NCBI GenBank assembly: GCA_036376135.1
Contig: DASVAW010000126.1
Location: 1 to 38,436, forward strand
Reading direction: 5' to 3'
Origin: Candidatus Polarisedimenticolaceae bacterium
Lineage (GTDB): Bacteria > Acidobacteriota > Polarisedimenticolia > Polarisedimenticolales > DASRJG01
DNA: 38,436 nt
Shown here: positions 19,868 to 29,510 of the stretch, in pieces
Layout: every line of letters begins with the position of its first letter
Position numbering within the stretch: position 1 is the first letter of the stretch
The notes under the pieces: model-generated
Databases searched by the model: none
What the model was told of the DNA's origin: nothing
What the model saw: the letters and a program-made list of their open reading frames with translations, nothing else
Made by a program: the position numbers and the translations under genes

Positions 19868-21354
19868 TGCGCCTCACGAGCCTCCTCGCGCGGGCCGCCG
19901 TGCTCCCCGTCGACCCCGTCGAGGCCGACCCCGAGATTCGCGGCGTCCAGGTCGATTCGCGGCGCGTGCGCCAGGGCGACCTCTTCGCCGCCCTGCGCGG
20001 CGCCCGGGCGGACGGCGCCGTGTTCGTGACCGACGCCTTGAAACGCGGCGCGGCGGCGGTGCTGGCGGAGACGGCGAAGCCGGAGGGACTGCCCTCGACG
20101 ATCGCGTGGGTGCGCGTGCCCGACGCGCGTCGCGGCGTCGGCCTGCTCGCGCGGGAATGGCACGGCCGTCCGGACCTCGCGATGACCCTCGTGGGCATCA
20201 CGGGGACGAACGGCAAGACCACGGTCTCCTACCTCGTCGAGTCGATCGCGAAAGCCGCGGGGCGGAACGCGGGGCGGATCGGGACGACCGGGGCCGCGTA
20301 CGCCGGCCTCGAGATCCCTTCCGCCAACACGACGCCCGAGGCGACGGAGCTGTTCGCGCTGCTCGCCCGGATGCGCGACGCGGGAACCCGGCTGGTCGCG
20401 ATGGAGGTCTCGTCGCACGCCCTGGCGCTCCATCGCGTCGTGGGGGCCCGGTTCGCGGTCGCCGCCTTCCTGAACCTCGGCCGGGACCACCTCGACTTCC
20501 ACGGGACGCCGGAGGCGTACTTCGAGGCGAAGGCGAGCCTGTTCGACCGGCTCGGGGCCGACGACACCGCGGTGCTTCCGGCGGACGACCCGCTCGGAGC
20601 GACGCTCGCGCGCCGCACCCGCGGCCGCGTCGTGACGTGGGGACGCGGGGAAGGTGCGGACATCCGGCTGCGGAACGAGGCGTTCGATCTCGACGGCGGC
20701 AGGGGGACGATCGAGTCGCCCTGGGGGTCCGCGCGCGTCGAGACCCCGCTCGTCGGCCGGTTCAACCTCGACAACGCCCTCGCCGCCGCGGCCTGCGCGT
20801 TCGTCGCGGGGCTTCCGCCCGCGGCGGTCGAGCGCGGCATCGCCTCCCTCGCGGTCGTTCCCGGCAGGCTCGAGCGCGTCGAGGTGGGACAACCCTTCAC
20901 CGTGCTCGTGGACTACGCCCACACGCCCGAAGCGCTCGAGCTCGCGCTGGCGGCGGTGCGGGCCGCGCGTCCCCGCCGGCTCGGCGTCGTCTTCGGCTGC
21001 GGCGGCGAGCGCGATCGCGGCAAGCGGCCCCGGATGGGCCGGGCCGCCGCGTCGGCGGCCGACGCCGTGTGGCTCACTTCGGACAACCCGCGAAGCGAGG
21101 ATCCCCTCGCGATCCTCGACGAGGCCCGCGCCGGCGTCCTCGAGGTCCCGGGGGGCGCCGAGCGCACGCGCGTCGAGCCCGACCGCGCGCGCGCGATCGT
21201 CGCGGCGCTCGACTGGGCGCGCGAGGGAGACGCCGTCGTCATCGCCGGGAAGGGCCACGAGACCACGCAGTCCTTCGGCGACCGCACCGTGCCGTTCGAC
21301 GACCGGGAGCACGCCCGCGAGGCGCTCGCCGCCGCCGGCTGGAGGGTGCGTTGA
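19867..21354 (+). CDS. murE: UDP-MurNAc-L-Ala-D-Glu:meso-diaminopimelate ligase
   Basis: MurE adds the third residue of the peptidoglycan stem peptide in the cytosol, using ATP. At 495 residues it is of normal length. The P loop ITGTNGKTT ends at T119, and the UDP-sugar-binding serine/threonine region NTTPEA is present. The DNPR motif (406-409, followed by SEDP) marks specificity for meso-diaminopimelate rather than lysine, which fits a diderm wall. The ATG shares one base with the ftsI stop (TGATG). murF, its usual neighbour, is missing: the next gene is mraY. Confidence 0.97.
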   Translation: MRLTSLLARAAVLPVDPVEADPEIRGVQVDSRRVRQGDLFAALRGARADGAVFVTDALKRGAAAVLAETAKPEGLPSTIAWVRVPDARRGVGLLAREWHGRPDLAMTLVGITGTNGKTTVSYLVESIAKAAGRNAGRIGTTGAAYAGLEIPSANTTPEATELFALLARMRDAGTRLVAMEVSSHALALHRVVGARFAVAAFLNLGRDHLDFHGTPEAYFEAKASLFDRLGADDTAVLPADDPLGATLARRTRGRVVTWGRGEGADIRLRNEAFDLDGGRGTIESPWGSARVETPLVGRFNLDNALAAAACAFVAGLPPAAVERGIASLAVVPGRLERVEVGQPFTVLVDYAHTPEALELALAAVRAARPRRLGVVFGCGGERDRGKRPRMGRAAASAADAVWLTSDNPRSEDPLAILDEARAGVLEVPGGAERTRVEPDRARAIVAALDWAREGDAVVIAGKGHETTQSFGDRTVPFDDREHAREALAAAGWRVR

Positions 21355-22436
21355 TCTACCACCTCCTCTACCCGCTTCACGAGCGGTTCGGCGCGTTCAA
21401 CGTCTTCCGCTACATCACGTTCCGGACCGCCATGGCGATGCTCACCGCGATCGTCGTGTCGTTCATCCTCGGTCCGTGGCTGATCCGCAAGCTGCAGATG
21501 TTCCAGATCGGCCAGGAGATCCGCGAGGAGGGGCCCGCGTCGCACCAGTCCAAGCGCGGCACTCCCACGATGGGCGGTCTCCTGATCATCGCCGCGGTCG
21601 TCCCGACCACGCTCCTGTGGGCGGACCTCACGAACGGGTTCGTCTGGATCGCGACGGGAGCGATGATCGCCTTCGGCGCCATCGGCTTCCTCGACGACTA
21701 CGTGAAGGTCGCCAAGCGGCGCAACCTCGGCCTCACCGCGCGCGGGAAGTTCGCGGTGCAGATCGCGGTCGCGCTCGTCATCGGGCTCGTGCTCCTCTGG
21801 ATGGCGAAGCAAGGGATGTTCACGACCCGGCTGTCGGTTCCCTTCTTCAAGGCGGTCAACCCCGACCTGGGCTGGGTCTACCCGGCCTGGGTGATCCTCG
21901 TGCTGGTGGGGGCGTCGAACGCGGTCAACCTGACCGACGGCCTCGACGGCCTGGCGATCGGCTCGTTCCTCGTCTGCTCGACGACGTTCACGATCCTCGC
22001 GTATGCCGCGGGCAACGCGATCGTCGCCGACTACCTCGGCATCCTCAACGTCAAGGGAACCGGAGAGCTCACGGTCTTCTGCGGGGCGCTCCTGGGCGCC
22101 GCGCTCGGGTTCCTGTGGTTCAACAGCCACCCCGCCGAGGTGTTCATGGGCGACGTCGGGTCGATGGCGCTCGGGGGCGCGCTCGGCACGATCGCGATCC
22201 TGATCAAGCAGGAGTTCCTGCTGGTGATCGCCGGGGGGCTGTTCGTCGTCGAGGCGCTCTCGGTGATCCTGCAGGTCGGTTCCTTCAAGACGCGGGGCAA
22301 GCGCATCTTCCGCATGTCCCCGCTGCACCACCATTTCGAGCTGAGCGGGTGGAGCGAGACCAAGGTCGTGATCCGGTTCTGGATCATCGCGATCATGTTC
22401 TCGCTGCTCGCGCTGGCCACGCTGAAGCTGCGGTGA
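21351..22436 (+). CDS. mraY: Phospho-N-acetylmuramoyl-pentapeptide transferase
   Basis: MraY makes lipid I by moving phospho-MurNAc-pentapeptide onto undecaprenyl phosphate in the inner membrane. The 361 residues form about ten membrane helices and match the E. coli length (360). Signatures seen: the early PTMGG loop, the DDxxK motif in FLDDYVKV, the NAVNLTDGLDGLA loop and PLHHHFE near the C-terminus. The start is TTG (21351), overlapping the murE stop by 4 bp (TTGA). It is the best fit because the N-terminal LIYHLLYPL matches the family and no ATG lies nearby. Confidence 0.97.
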   Translation: MIYHLLYPLHERFGAFNVFRYITFRTAMAMLTAIVVSFILGPWLIRKLQMFQIGQEIREEGPASHQSKRGTPTMGGLLIIAAVVPTTLLWADLTNGFVWIATGAMIAFGAIGFLDDYVKVAKRRNLGLTARGKFAVQIAVALVIGLVLLWMAKQGMFTTRLSVPFFKAVNPDLGWVYPAWVILVLVGASNAVNLTDGLDGLAIGSFLVCSTTFTILAYAAGNAIVADYLGILNVKGTGELTVFCGALLGAALGFLWFNSHPAEVFMGDVGSMALGGALGTIAILIKQEFLLVIAGGLFVVEALSVILQVGSFKTRGKRIFRMSPLHHHFELSGWSETKVVIRFWIIAIMFSLLALATLKLR

Positions 22437-22444
22437 AGGGAACG

Positions 22445-23842
22445 ATGGCGACCTTCGCGTCGAAGCGGCCGGACCTCGCGGGAGCGCGCGTGCTCGTGGT
22501 GGGCGCGGCACGATCGGGCCTGGCCGCGGCGGAGCTCGCCTCCCGACACGGCGCGACCGTCGTCGTGAACGACCGCAGGCCCGAGGCCGACCTCGGCCCC
22601 GCCGCCGACCGCGCCCGCGCCTGCGGCGCGGCGGTCGTGGCCGGCGGGCATCCCGCCGACCTGGCCGCGCACGCGGACCTGCTGATCCTGAGCCCCGGCG
22701 TTCCGCCCGACGTGGCGCCGGTGGCTCAGGCGCGCCGTCGCGGCATCCCGGTGTGGTCGGAGATCGAGCTCGCGTGGCGCTTCGCGGCCGGACGGGTCGT
22801 CGCCGTCACGGGCACGAACGGCAAGAGCACCACGACGGCGATGGCCGGCGCGATCCTGCGGGGCGCCGGGATTCCCGGCGGCACGGGGGGGAACCTCGGC
22901 ACGCCGTTCTCGGAGCTGCTCGCCGACGACGCGGCGACCGCGGTGCACGCGGTCGAGGTCTCGTCGTTCCAGCTCGAGGCGATCGAGGCGTTCCGGGCCG
23001 GCGCCGGAACGATCCTCAACCTCACCCCGGACCACCTCGACCGCTACCCCTCGATCGACGCGTACGCCGCGGCCAAGGCCAGGCTCTTCGAGACTCAGGG
23101 CGCGGGCGACGCGGCGATCCTCAACGCCGACGACCCCGAACACGCGCGCTTCCTCCCCGCGATCCGGGGCGTCCCGCATTTCTTCTCGACGCGACGCGAG
23201 CCGGACGCCGGCGCGTTCGTGCGCGCCGGCCGCATCGTGCTGCGCACCTCGCTCGGCGAGGAGGACGTGCTCGCCGTCGCCGAGCTGCCGGTCCCCGGCG
23301 AGCACAACGTCCAGAACGCATTGGCCGCGGCGCTGCTGTGCCGGCTGACGGGATGCCCCCCCGCCGCGATCGCCGCCGCGCTGCGCGCCTACCGGGCGCT
23401 CCCGCACCGGCTCGAGCACGTCGCCGACGTCGCGGGCGTGCGGTTCTACAACGACTCGAAGGCGACGAACCTCGACGCGACCGAACGGGCCCTCCGCTCG
23501 TTCCCCGACGGGACGATCCACGTGATCCTCGGCGGCAAGGACAAGGGGGCCGACTGGGCTTCGATCGCCCCGCTTTTGGCGACGAAGGCGCGGCGCGCGC
23601 TGCTCGTCGGCGCCGCGGCCCCGGCCATCCGGCGGGCTCTCGCGGCAACGGTCCCTCTCGAGGATTGCGGGACGGTCTCCGTCGCCGTCGAGTCCGGTCT
23701 CGCCGGCGCCCGACCGGGGGAGGTCGTGCTGCTCGCCCCGGGCTGCGCATCGTTCGACCAGTACCGGAACTTCGAGGAGCGCGGCGAGGATTTCCGTCGC
23801 GCGGTGGCGCGGCTCGCGTCGACGGGGAGCGGCGATGCCTAA
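22445..23842 (+). CDS. murD: UDP-N-acetylmuramoylalanine:D-glutamate ligase
   Basis: MurD adds D-glutamate to UDP-MurNAc-L-Ala with ATP. The 465-residue protein has an N-terminal Rossmann-like domain (VVGAARSGLAAAELA), the ATP-binding loop TGTNGKST and the LNLTPDHLDRY block. The C-terminal domain follows, with FYNDSKATN and the late APGCASFDQYRNFEERG signature. I chose the ATG at 22445 because GAAGGGA precedes it; an in-frame GTG at 22433 overlapping the mraY stop would add four residues. Its end overlaps the ftsW start by 8 bp. Confidence 0.96.
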   Translation: MATFASKRPDLAGARVLVVGAARSGLAAAELASRHGATVVVNDRRPEADLGPAADRARACGAAVVAGGHPADLAAHADLLILSPGVPPDVAPVAQARRRGIPVWSEIELAWRFAAGRVVAVTGTNGKSTTTAMAGAILRGAGIPGGTGGNLGTPFSELLADDAATAVHAVEVSSFQLEAIEAFRAGAGTILNLTPDHLDRYPSIDAYAAAKARLFETQGAGDAAILNADDPEHARFLPAIRGVPHFFSTRREPDAGAFVRAGRIVLRTSLGEEDVLAVAELPVPGEHNVQNALAAALLCRLTGCPPAAIAAALRAYRALPHRLEHVADVAGVRFYNDSKATNLDATERALRSFPDGTIHVILGGKDKGADWASIAPLLATKARRALLVGAAAPAIRRALAATVPLEDCGTVSVAVESGLAGARPGEVVLLAPGCASFDQYRNFEERGEDFRRAVARLASTGSGDA

Positions 23843-24926
23843 GCCCGTCATGATCGACCGCTGGCTCCTTTGCGCCGTGGGCGTTCTCGTCGCGGCGGGC
23901 CTGCTCATGGTGGGAAGCGCCTCCCAGTACGAGGCCCTGCGCAATGGCCAGGACGGCTCCTACTTCATGATCCGCCACCTGCTCTTCGCGATCGCCGGCC
24001 TGCTCCTCCTGCTCGGGGCGATGAAGATCCACTACCCGCGCCTGGACGACCGGCGGCTCGTCCTCGGCGCCGTGGCGCTGACGTTCGTCGCGCTCGTCGC
24101 GGTGCTCGCGATGACGCCCTCCGGGGGGGCGCGGCGGTGGTTCCGCTTCGGCCCCCTGGCGCTCCAGCCTGCGGAGTTCGCGAAGCTCGTCGTCGTCGTC
24201 GGGATGGCCTGGCTGCTGTCGCGGTACGAGTCGCGGGTGAACGACGCGAGGCGGTTCCTCCTCCCCCTCGGCGCCGGCCTGTTCGCCGTGCTGTTCCTGA
24301 TCAACCTCCAGCCCGACCTGGGCTCGGGGGTCATGATCGCGATCATCGCGGCCGCGATGGTCTTCCTCGCGGGGCTGCGCTGGTCCTACATCGGCGGCGC
24401 GACCGCGATCGGCGCGGCGGCGTTCATCGCGGCGGTCGTCGCGAAGCCGTACCGACTGAAGCGCATCGGCGCCTTCCTGAACCCCGAGTCGGACGTGCTG
24501 GGCTCCGCCTTCCAGCTGAACCAGTCGCTTCTGGCGCTGGGGGCGGGCGGCCTCGACGGGGTCGGGTTCGGCCAGGGTCAGCAGAAGGCGGGCTACCTCC
24601 CCGCGGCGCACACCGACTTCATCTTCTCGGTCATCGGCGAGGAGTTCGGCCTCATCGGGACCCTGGTTCTTCTTTGCGTGGTGGGCGTGTTGTTTTGGCG
24701 CGGCCTTCGGGCGGCGCAGGGGGTCCCCGACCGCTTCGGGTTCTACCTCGCGATCGGGTGCACGATCCTTCTGGTCGCGCAGTCCCTGATCCACATGGGC
24801 GTTTGCGTCGGAGTCCTCCCCACCAAGGGGCTGCCCTTCCCCTTCGTCAGCTACGGCGGCTCGTCGTTGTGGACGAGCTTCATCGCGGCAGGACTCTTGC
24901 TCAACGTCTCCCAGCACCGGCGATGA
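23835..24926 (+). CDS. ftsW: Septal peptidoglycan glycosyltransferase FtsW (SEDS family)
   Basis: FtsW polymerises lipid II at the septum together with FtsI. The 363 residues are mostly membrane helices (about ten). SEDS signatures are clear: LQPAEFAKL, INLQPDLGSG (with the catalytic-type aspartate), AHTDFIFSVIGEEFG and PFPFVSYGGSS. An RodA assignment is unlikely, because the gene sits between murD and murG in a dcw cluster and FtsI is encoded nearby. The ATG is inside the murD 3' end (8-bp overlap). Confidence 0.95.
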   Translation: MPKPVMIDRWLLCAVGVLVAAGLLMVGSASQYEALRNGQDGSYFMIRHLLFAIAGLLLLLGAMKIHYPRLDDRRLVLGAVALTFVALVAVLAMTPSGGARRWFRFGPLALQPAEFAKLVVVVGMAWLLSRYESRVNDARRFLLPLGAGLFAVLFLINLQPDLGSGVMIAIIAAAMVFLAGLRWSYIGGATAIGAAAFIAAVVAKPYRLKRIGAFLNPESDVLGSAFQLNQSLLALGAGGLDGVGFGQGQQKAGYLPAAHTDFIFSVIGEEFGLIGTLVLLCVVGVLFWRGLRAAQGVPDRFGFYLAIGCTILLVAQSLIHMGVCVGVLPTKGLPFPFVSYGGSSLWTSFIAAGLLLNVSQHRR

Positions 24927-24936
24927 GGGGGGAAGT

Positions 24937-26040
24937 GTGTCGAATCGTCCGTTCAGGATCGTCTTCGCCGGCGGCGGCACGGGGGGGCACCTTTACCCCG
25001 CACTCGCCGTGGCGGACGTCCTGCGCGCACGCCGCCCCGACCTCGAGATCCGTTTCGTCGGCGCGAGGCGCGGGATCGAGACCCGGCTCGTCCCCGCGGC
25101 CGGGTACCCGCTCCTCGCGCTTCCCCTCTCCGGCCTCAAGGGCGCGGGTCCTCTCGCGCGGGTGGCGGCCGCCGCTTCCGCCGCGTGGGGCGTGGTCCGC
25201 TGCGCCGCATGGATGCGGTCCTTCCGCCCGACGGTCGTCGTCGGCGTGGGGGGCTACGCCTCGGGTCCCGCGGTCGTCGCCGCGAAGCTTCTGGGCGTGA
25301 AGTCGATGGTGATGGAGCAGAACCACTTCCCGGGCGCCACCAACCGCGCGCTCGCGCCGCGCGTCGACGTGGTCTGCGTGCCCTCGGAGGCCGCCCGCGA
25401 GCGGCTCGGGGGCCGCGGGATCGTCACCGGGAATCCCGTCCGTGCGGCGTTCGCCACGATCGGCGACCCGCCCGGCGGCGCGAGGACGAACCTGCTCGTC
25501 TTCGGGGGCAGCCGCGGCGCGCGGACGATCAACCGCGCGGTCGTCGAGGCGCTGCCCGCCCTCGCGGCCCTGCACCCGCCTCCCCGCGTGGTTCACCAGA
25601 CCGGAGACGACGCCGTGGACGCCGTGCGCCGCGCGTACGCCGGACAACCCGCCCTCGACGGCGAAGTCCACGCGTTCCTCGACGACATGCCCCGCCGCGT
25701 CGCCCATGCCGATCTCGTCGTGTGCCGCGCCGGAGCGACGACGCTCGCGGAGCTGGCGGCCGCGGGGCGTCCCGCGATCCTGATTCCCTTCCCGCACGCC
25801 GCCGACGACCACCAGCGCCACAACGCGCAGGCGGTCGCGGACGCCGGGGCGGCCGTCGTCATCCTCGACGCGGACGCGAACGGCGACTCGATCGCGCGGG
25901 CGGTGGCCGCGCTCGCAGCCGACCCGAAGCGCCGCTCGGCGATGGCCTCCGCGGCGCGCGCGCTCGCGAAACCCGACGCCGCGGGGCGGATCGCCGATCT
26001 CGTCGAGAATCTCGCGGAGGGAGGCTCGCGTGTTCCGTAA
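24937..26040 (+). CDS. murG: Lipid II synthase, UDP-GlcNAc:lipid I N-acetylglucosaminyltransferase
   Basis: MurG adds GlcNAc to lipid I on the inner face of the membrane. At 367 residues it is slightly longer than E. coli MurG (355). The N-terminal glycine loop GGGTGGHLYPALA and the GVGGYASGPAVVAA block are seen. MEQNHFPGATNR, then the C-terminal UDP-GlcNAc site (GGSRGARTIN; CRAGATTLAELAAAGRPAI) complete the GT-B fold. The start is GTG 24937 behind GAGGGGGGAA. The 3' end overlaps murC by 11 bp. Confidence 0.96.
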   Translation: MSNRPFRIVFAGGGTGGHLYPALAVADVLRARRPDLEIRFVGARRGIETRLVPAAGYPLLALPLSGLKGAGPLARVAAAASAAWGVVRCAAWMRSFRPTVVVGVGGYASGPAVVAAKLLGVKSMVMEQNHFPGATNRALAPRVDVVCVPSEAARERLGGRGIVTGNPVRAAFATIGDPPGGARTNLLVFGGSRGARTINRAVVEALPALAALHPPPRVVHQTGDDAVDAVRRAYAGQPALDGEVHAFLDDMPRRVAHADLVVCRAGATTLAELAAAGRPAILIPFPHAADDHQRHNAQAVADAGAAVVILDADANGDSIARAVAALAADPKRRSAMASAARALAKPDAAGRIADLVENLAEGGSRVP

Positions 26041-27400
26041 GGCGCGCCGTCTCCACTTCGTCGGCATCGGCGGCTCGGGAATGAGCGGCATCGCCGAGGT
26101 GTTGCGCAACCTCGGCTACCCGGTCTCGGGCTCCGACCTTTCCACCACGCCCGTGACGCGTCGCCTCAAGAAGCTCGGCGCCGACGTGCGCCGCGGCCAC
26201 CGCGCCGAGCACGTCGCCGACGCCGACGTCGTCGTGGTGTCGTCCGCGGTGAAGCCGGACAATCCCGAGGTCGTCGAGGCGCGCCGCCGGAAGATCCCCG
26301 TGATTCCCCGGGCCGAGATGCTCGCGGAGCTGATGCGCCTGAAATACGGCGTCGCCGTCGCGGGGGCCCACGGGAAGACGTCCACGACCGCGATGATCGC
26401 CGAGGTGCTCACGGCGGGGGGACTCGATCCGACCGTCGTCATCGGCGGGCGGGTGAAGGCGTTGCGCTCCGGCGCGAAGGTCGGCCGCGGCGACTTCATG
26501 GTGGCGGAAGCGGACGAGTCGGACGGCTCCTTCCTCAAGATGAAGCCCACCATCGCGGTCGTCACGAACATCGACCGCGAGCACCTCGACCATTACCGCG
26601 ATCTCGCCGAGATCCAGGATGCCTTCGTGGCGTTCCTCGGGCGCGTGCCGTTCTACGGCGCCGCGGTCGTCTGCATGGACGATCCGAACGTGCGCGACAT
26701 CCTCCCGCGCGTGGACCGCAAGACGGTGACGTACGGTCTCGCCAGCGACGCCGAGCTTTCCGCGCACGACGTGGTCTCGGCGGAGTTCGGCGTCCGCTAC
26801 GAGGTGCTGCGCGAAGGCCGCCGCCTCGGGACCGTCAAGCTCGCGGTCCCCGGCCGGCACTCGGTCTACAACAGCCTCGCGGCGGTCGCGGTCGGCCTCG
26901 AGCTCGACGTCCCCTTCGCGAAGATCGTCCGCGCCCTCGCCCGCTTCCGCGGCGTCGACCGCCGCTTCCAGCTCAAGGGCGAGGTGCGCGGCGCGCGCAT
27001 CGTGGACGACTACGGCCACCACCCCACCGAGATCCAGGCGACGCTCGCCGCCGCGCGCGAGGGCTTCGGCGCGCGCACGATCGTCGTCTTCCAGCCCCAC
27101 CGCTACTCCCGGACCCGGGCGCTGCTGGAGGAGTTCGGTCGCGCCTTCTTCCTGGCGGACCACGTGGTGATCACCGAGGTCTATGCGGCGGGAGAGGCGC
27201 CGATCCCGGGGGTGAGCGGCCGCGCGGTCGCCGACGCGCTGGTGCGGCACGGCCACCCTTCGGTCGTCTACGAGCCGAAGCTGGCCGCGATCCCGAAGCT
27301 GCTGACGGCCGTCGTCCGCCCGGGTGATCTCGTGATCACCCTCGGCGCCGGCGACGTGTGGAAGGTGGGCGACGCCCTCGTCGCGAGGAGGCGGCGGTGA
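26030..27400 (+). CDS. murC: UDP-N-acetylmuramate:L-alanine ligase
   Basis: MurC attaches the first stem-peptide residue, L-alanine, to UDP-MurNAc with ATP. The 456 residues (E. coli 491) show the N-terminal UDP-binding [14 protein letters not shown], the P loop [12 protein letters not shown] and the [10 protein letters not shown] signature. Later blocks are [20 protein letters not shown] and FQPHRYSRT. The GTG start lies within the murG end, preceded by GGAGGGAGG. Its stop overlaps the ftsQ start. murB and ddl, which often follow murC, are not here. Confidence 0.97.
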   Translation: MFRKARRLHFVGIGGSGMSGIAEVLRNLGYPVSGSDLSTTPVTRRLKKLGADVRRGHRAEHVADADVVVVSSAVKPDNPEVVEARRRKIPVIPRAEMLAELMRLKYGVAVAGAHGKTSTTAMIAEVLTAGGLDPTVVIGGRVKALRSGAKVGRGDFMVAEADESDGSFLKMKPTIAVVTNIDREHLDHYRDLAEIQDAFVAFLGRVPFYGAAVVCMDDPNVRDILPRVDRKTVTYGLASDAELSAHDVVSAEFGVRYEVLREGRRLGTVKLAVPGRHSVYNSLAAVAVGLELDVPFAKIVRALARFRGVDRRFQLKGEVRGARIVDDYGHHPTEIQATLAAAREGFGARTIVVFQPHRYSRTRALLEEFGRAFFLADHVVITEVYAAGEAPIPGVSGRAVADALVRHGHPSVVYEPKLAAIPKLLTAVVRPGDLVITLGAGDVWKVGDALVARRRR

Positions 27401-28251
27401 TCGGCGAACACGGAGGCCCCGTGCTCGAGCTCGACCGCCACTACCTGCGGCGGCGCGATCTCAATCGCCACGTGCGCAAGACGCGGCGGGCGCGCCGGCT
27501 CGGTCGCTTCGCGCTGCTGCTCGCGGTCAACGCCGCGGTCGCCGCCGTGCTCATCGCGGTCGGCGCCGGCATCGTGCGCCACTACGCCTCCTCCCCCGAC
27601 CTCGCGGTGCGCCGGATCGTCGTCGAGGGGACCTCCGCGACGAGCCCCGCCGCGGTCGAGCGGGCGCTCGCGCCGTGGAAGGGCCGCAACCTGGCGGGCC
27701 TCGACCTCGACCGCGTCGCCGCCGACGCCACCCGCGATCCCTGGGTCCGCCGCGCGAGCGTGAAGCGCGTCCTGCCCGACACCCTCAAGGTGGCGGTCGA
27801 GGAGCGGGTACCGGCCGCGCTCGCCGTGTTGGGCGGGCTCGTGCACGTCGTGGACGCCGGCGGTTTCGTGATGGGCCCCGCGGGGCCCGGCCTCGCGTTC
27901 GATCTGCCGGTCCTCTCCGGGTTCGACGGGCTTTCGGGAGCCCACCTCGAGCGCGCGCTCGCAGGCGCGGTGGGACACCTCGCCGCGCTGCGCGCGTCCG
28001 ACCCCGGCTTCGCCTCGAGCCTTTCCTCGATCGACGTCTCGTCGCCCGACCGCGTGGCGGTCTCGACCGTGGCGCCGGGCCCCGTCCTGTACCTCGACCC
28101 CGAGAAACCCGACCGCAACCTCGCCGACTGGCTCCGCCTGCGCGCCGACCTCGAGCGCCGCGCGGGGGAGCTCGTCTACGCGGACCTCCGCTGGGAAGGC
28201 CGCGTCGTGCTCGGACCGAAGGAAACCCTCGTCGCAACCCGGAGCGAATGA
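27397..28251 (+). CDS. ftsQ: Cell division protein FtsQ/DivIB
   Basis: FtsQ is a bitopic divisome protein that scaffolds FtsL/FtsB in the periplasm. The 284 residues comprise a basic cytosolic segment, one membrane helix (about 35-60) and a POTRA domain (about 65-135; [23 protein letters not shown], then [16 protein letters not shown]). The beta domain that contacts partners follows. I chose GTG 27397, which overlaps the murC stop (GTGA) and follows GAGGAGG; a longer frame to 27358 would need a start inside murC with no ribosome site. Conservation is low as usual for FtsQ, but the domain order and position are convincing. Confidence 0.9.
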   Translation: MIGEHGGPVLELDRHYLRRRDLNRHVRKTRRARRLGRFALLLAVNAAVAAVLIAVGAGIVRHYASSPDLAVRRIVVEGTSATSPAAVERALAPWKGRNLAGLDLDRVAADATRDPWVRRASVKRVLPDTLKVAVEERVPAALAVLGGLVHVVDAGGFVMGPAGPGLAFDLPVLSGFDGLSGAHLERALAGAVGHLAALRASDPGFASSLSSIDVSSPDRVAVSTVAPGPVLYLDPEKPDRNLADWLRLRADLERRAGELVYADLRWEGRVVLGPKETLVATRSE

Positions 28252-28254
28252 GCC

Positions 28255-29490
28255 ATGGCCAAGAACGAACGCTACGTCGTCGGACTCGACATCGGCACGC
28301 ACAAGATCGCCTGTGTCGTCGCCGAAATGAAGGAAGGAGGGCGGGTCGACGTCGTCGGCCTGGGCTCCTCCGCCTCGCGCGGCCTGCGCAAGGACGTCGT
28401 CGTCAACCTCGACGCGACGGTGGAGGCGGTCAAGGCGGCGATCGAGGAAGCCGAGATGATGGCGGGCGTCAACGTCGACTCGGCGCTCGTCGGGATCGCG
28501 GGCTCCCACATCCGGTCCTTCAACAGCCGGGGGGTCGTCGCGGTCGCCGGGAAGGACCGGACGGTGACGCGTTCCGACTACCAGCGGGTCCTCGACGCCG
28601 CCCAGGCCGTGAGCATCCCCCCCGACCGCGAGATGATCCACGTGCTCGCGCAGGAGTACGTCCTCGACGAGCAGCCGGGGATCTCCCAGCCGGTCGGGAT
28701 GACGGGCTCGCGCCTCGAGGCCAACGTGCACATCGTCACCGCGGCGACGACCTCGCTCCAGAACCTGGTCACCTGCGTCAACCGGGCGGGCGTCGAGGTC
28801 CGGGACACGGTGCTCGAGCAGCTCGCGACCGCCGAGACGGTCCTTTCGCAGGACGAGCGGGAGCTCGGCGTCGCCCTGATCGACGTCGGCGGGGGCACGA
28901 CGGAGCTCGCCGTGTTCGAGAAGGGCTCGCTGTGGCACACGGCGGTCCTGCCGGTGGGCGGGGAGCACTTCACCAACGACCTCGCGGTGGGTCTGAGGAC
29001 GCCGATTCCCGACGCGGAACGGCTCAAGAAGAAGTACGGTTGCGCCCTCTCCACGCTCGTCGTCGAGGAGGAGGCGATCGAGGTCCCGTCGGTGGGCGGC
29101 CGCCCGCCGCGCCTGCTTTCGCGGCAGGTGATGTCCGAGATCCTGCAGCCGCGCGCCGAGGAGGTCTTCACGCTGCTCCACGAGGAGGTCAAGCGCGCCG
29201 GGTTCGACCGGCTGCTCAACGCCGGCGTCGTGCTCGTCGGCGGCGGCGCGTTGCTCCCGGGAATGGCGGAGGTCGCCGAGCAGGTCTTCGACGTGCCGGT
29301 CCGGATCGGCACGCCCGGCGGGGTCGGCGGGTTGTCGGATCCCTCGATCGGTCCGCAGTTCGCAGCGGCGATCGGGCTCGCCGTCTTCGGGGCGCGGTAT
29401 CGCCCCAAGGCGACGCGTCCGGAGCCCGTGGCGGTCGGCGCGTTCGCGCCGTTCCGCAAGGTCAAGCAGTGGTTCGCGGGAATGTTCTGA
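28255..29490 (+). CDS. ftsA: Cell division protein FtsA
   Basis: FtsA is an actin-like ATPase that tethers FtsZ to the membrane and recruits later division proteins. The 411-residue protein shows the phosphate-1 loop [13 protein letters not shown], phosphate-2 loop [13 protein letters not shown] and adenosine motif [11 protein letters not shown]. The family [10 protein letters not shown] block marks the 1C subdomain. The C-terminus, [10 protein letters not shown], is a short amphipathic helix as expected for the membrane anchor. It starts 3 bp after ftsQ and ends 20 bp before ftsZ. Confidence 0.97.
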   Translation: MAKNERYVVGLDIGTHKIACVVAEMKEGGRVDVVGLGSSASRGLRKDVVVNLDATVEAVKAAIEEAEMMAGVNVDSALVGIAGSHIRSFNSRGVVAVAGKDRTVTRSDYQRVLDAAQAVSIPPDREMIHVLAQEYVLDEQPGISQPVGMTGSRLEANVHIVTAATTSLQNLVTCVNRAGVEVRDTVLEQLATAETVLSQDERELGVALIDVGGGTTELAVFEKGSLWHTAVLPVGGEHFTNDLAVGLRTPIPDAERLKKKYGCALSTLVVEEEAIEVPSVGGRPPRLLSRQVMSEILQPRAEEVFTLLHEEVKRAGFDRLLNAGVVLVGGGALLPGMAEVAEQVFDVPVRIGTPGGVGGLSDPSIGPQFAAAIGLAVFGARYRPKATRPEPVAVGAFAPFRKVKQWFAGMF

Positions 29491-29510
29491 AGCCCGGTGA
29501 GGAGGATTCG

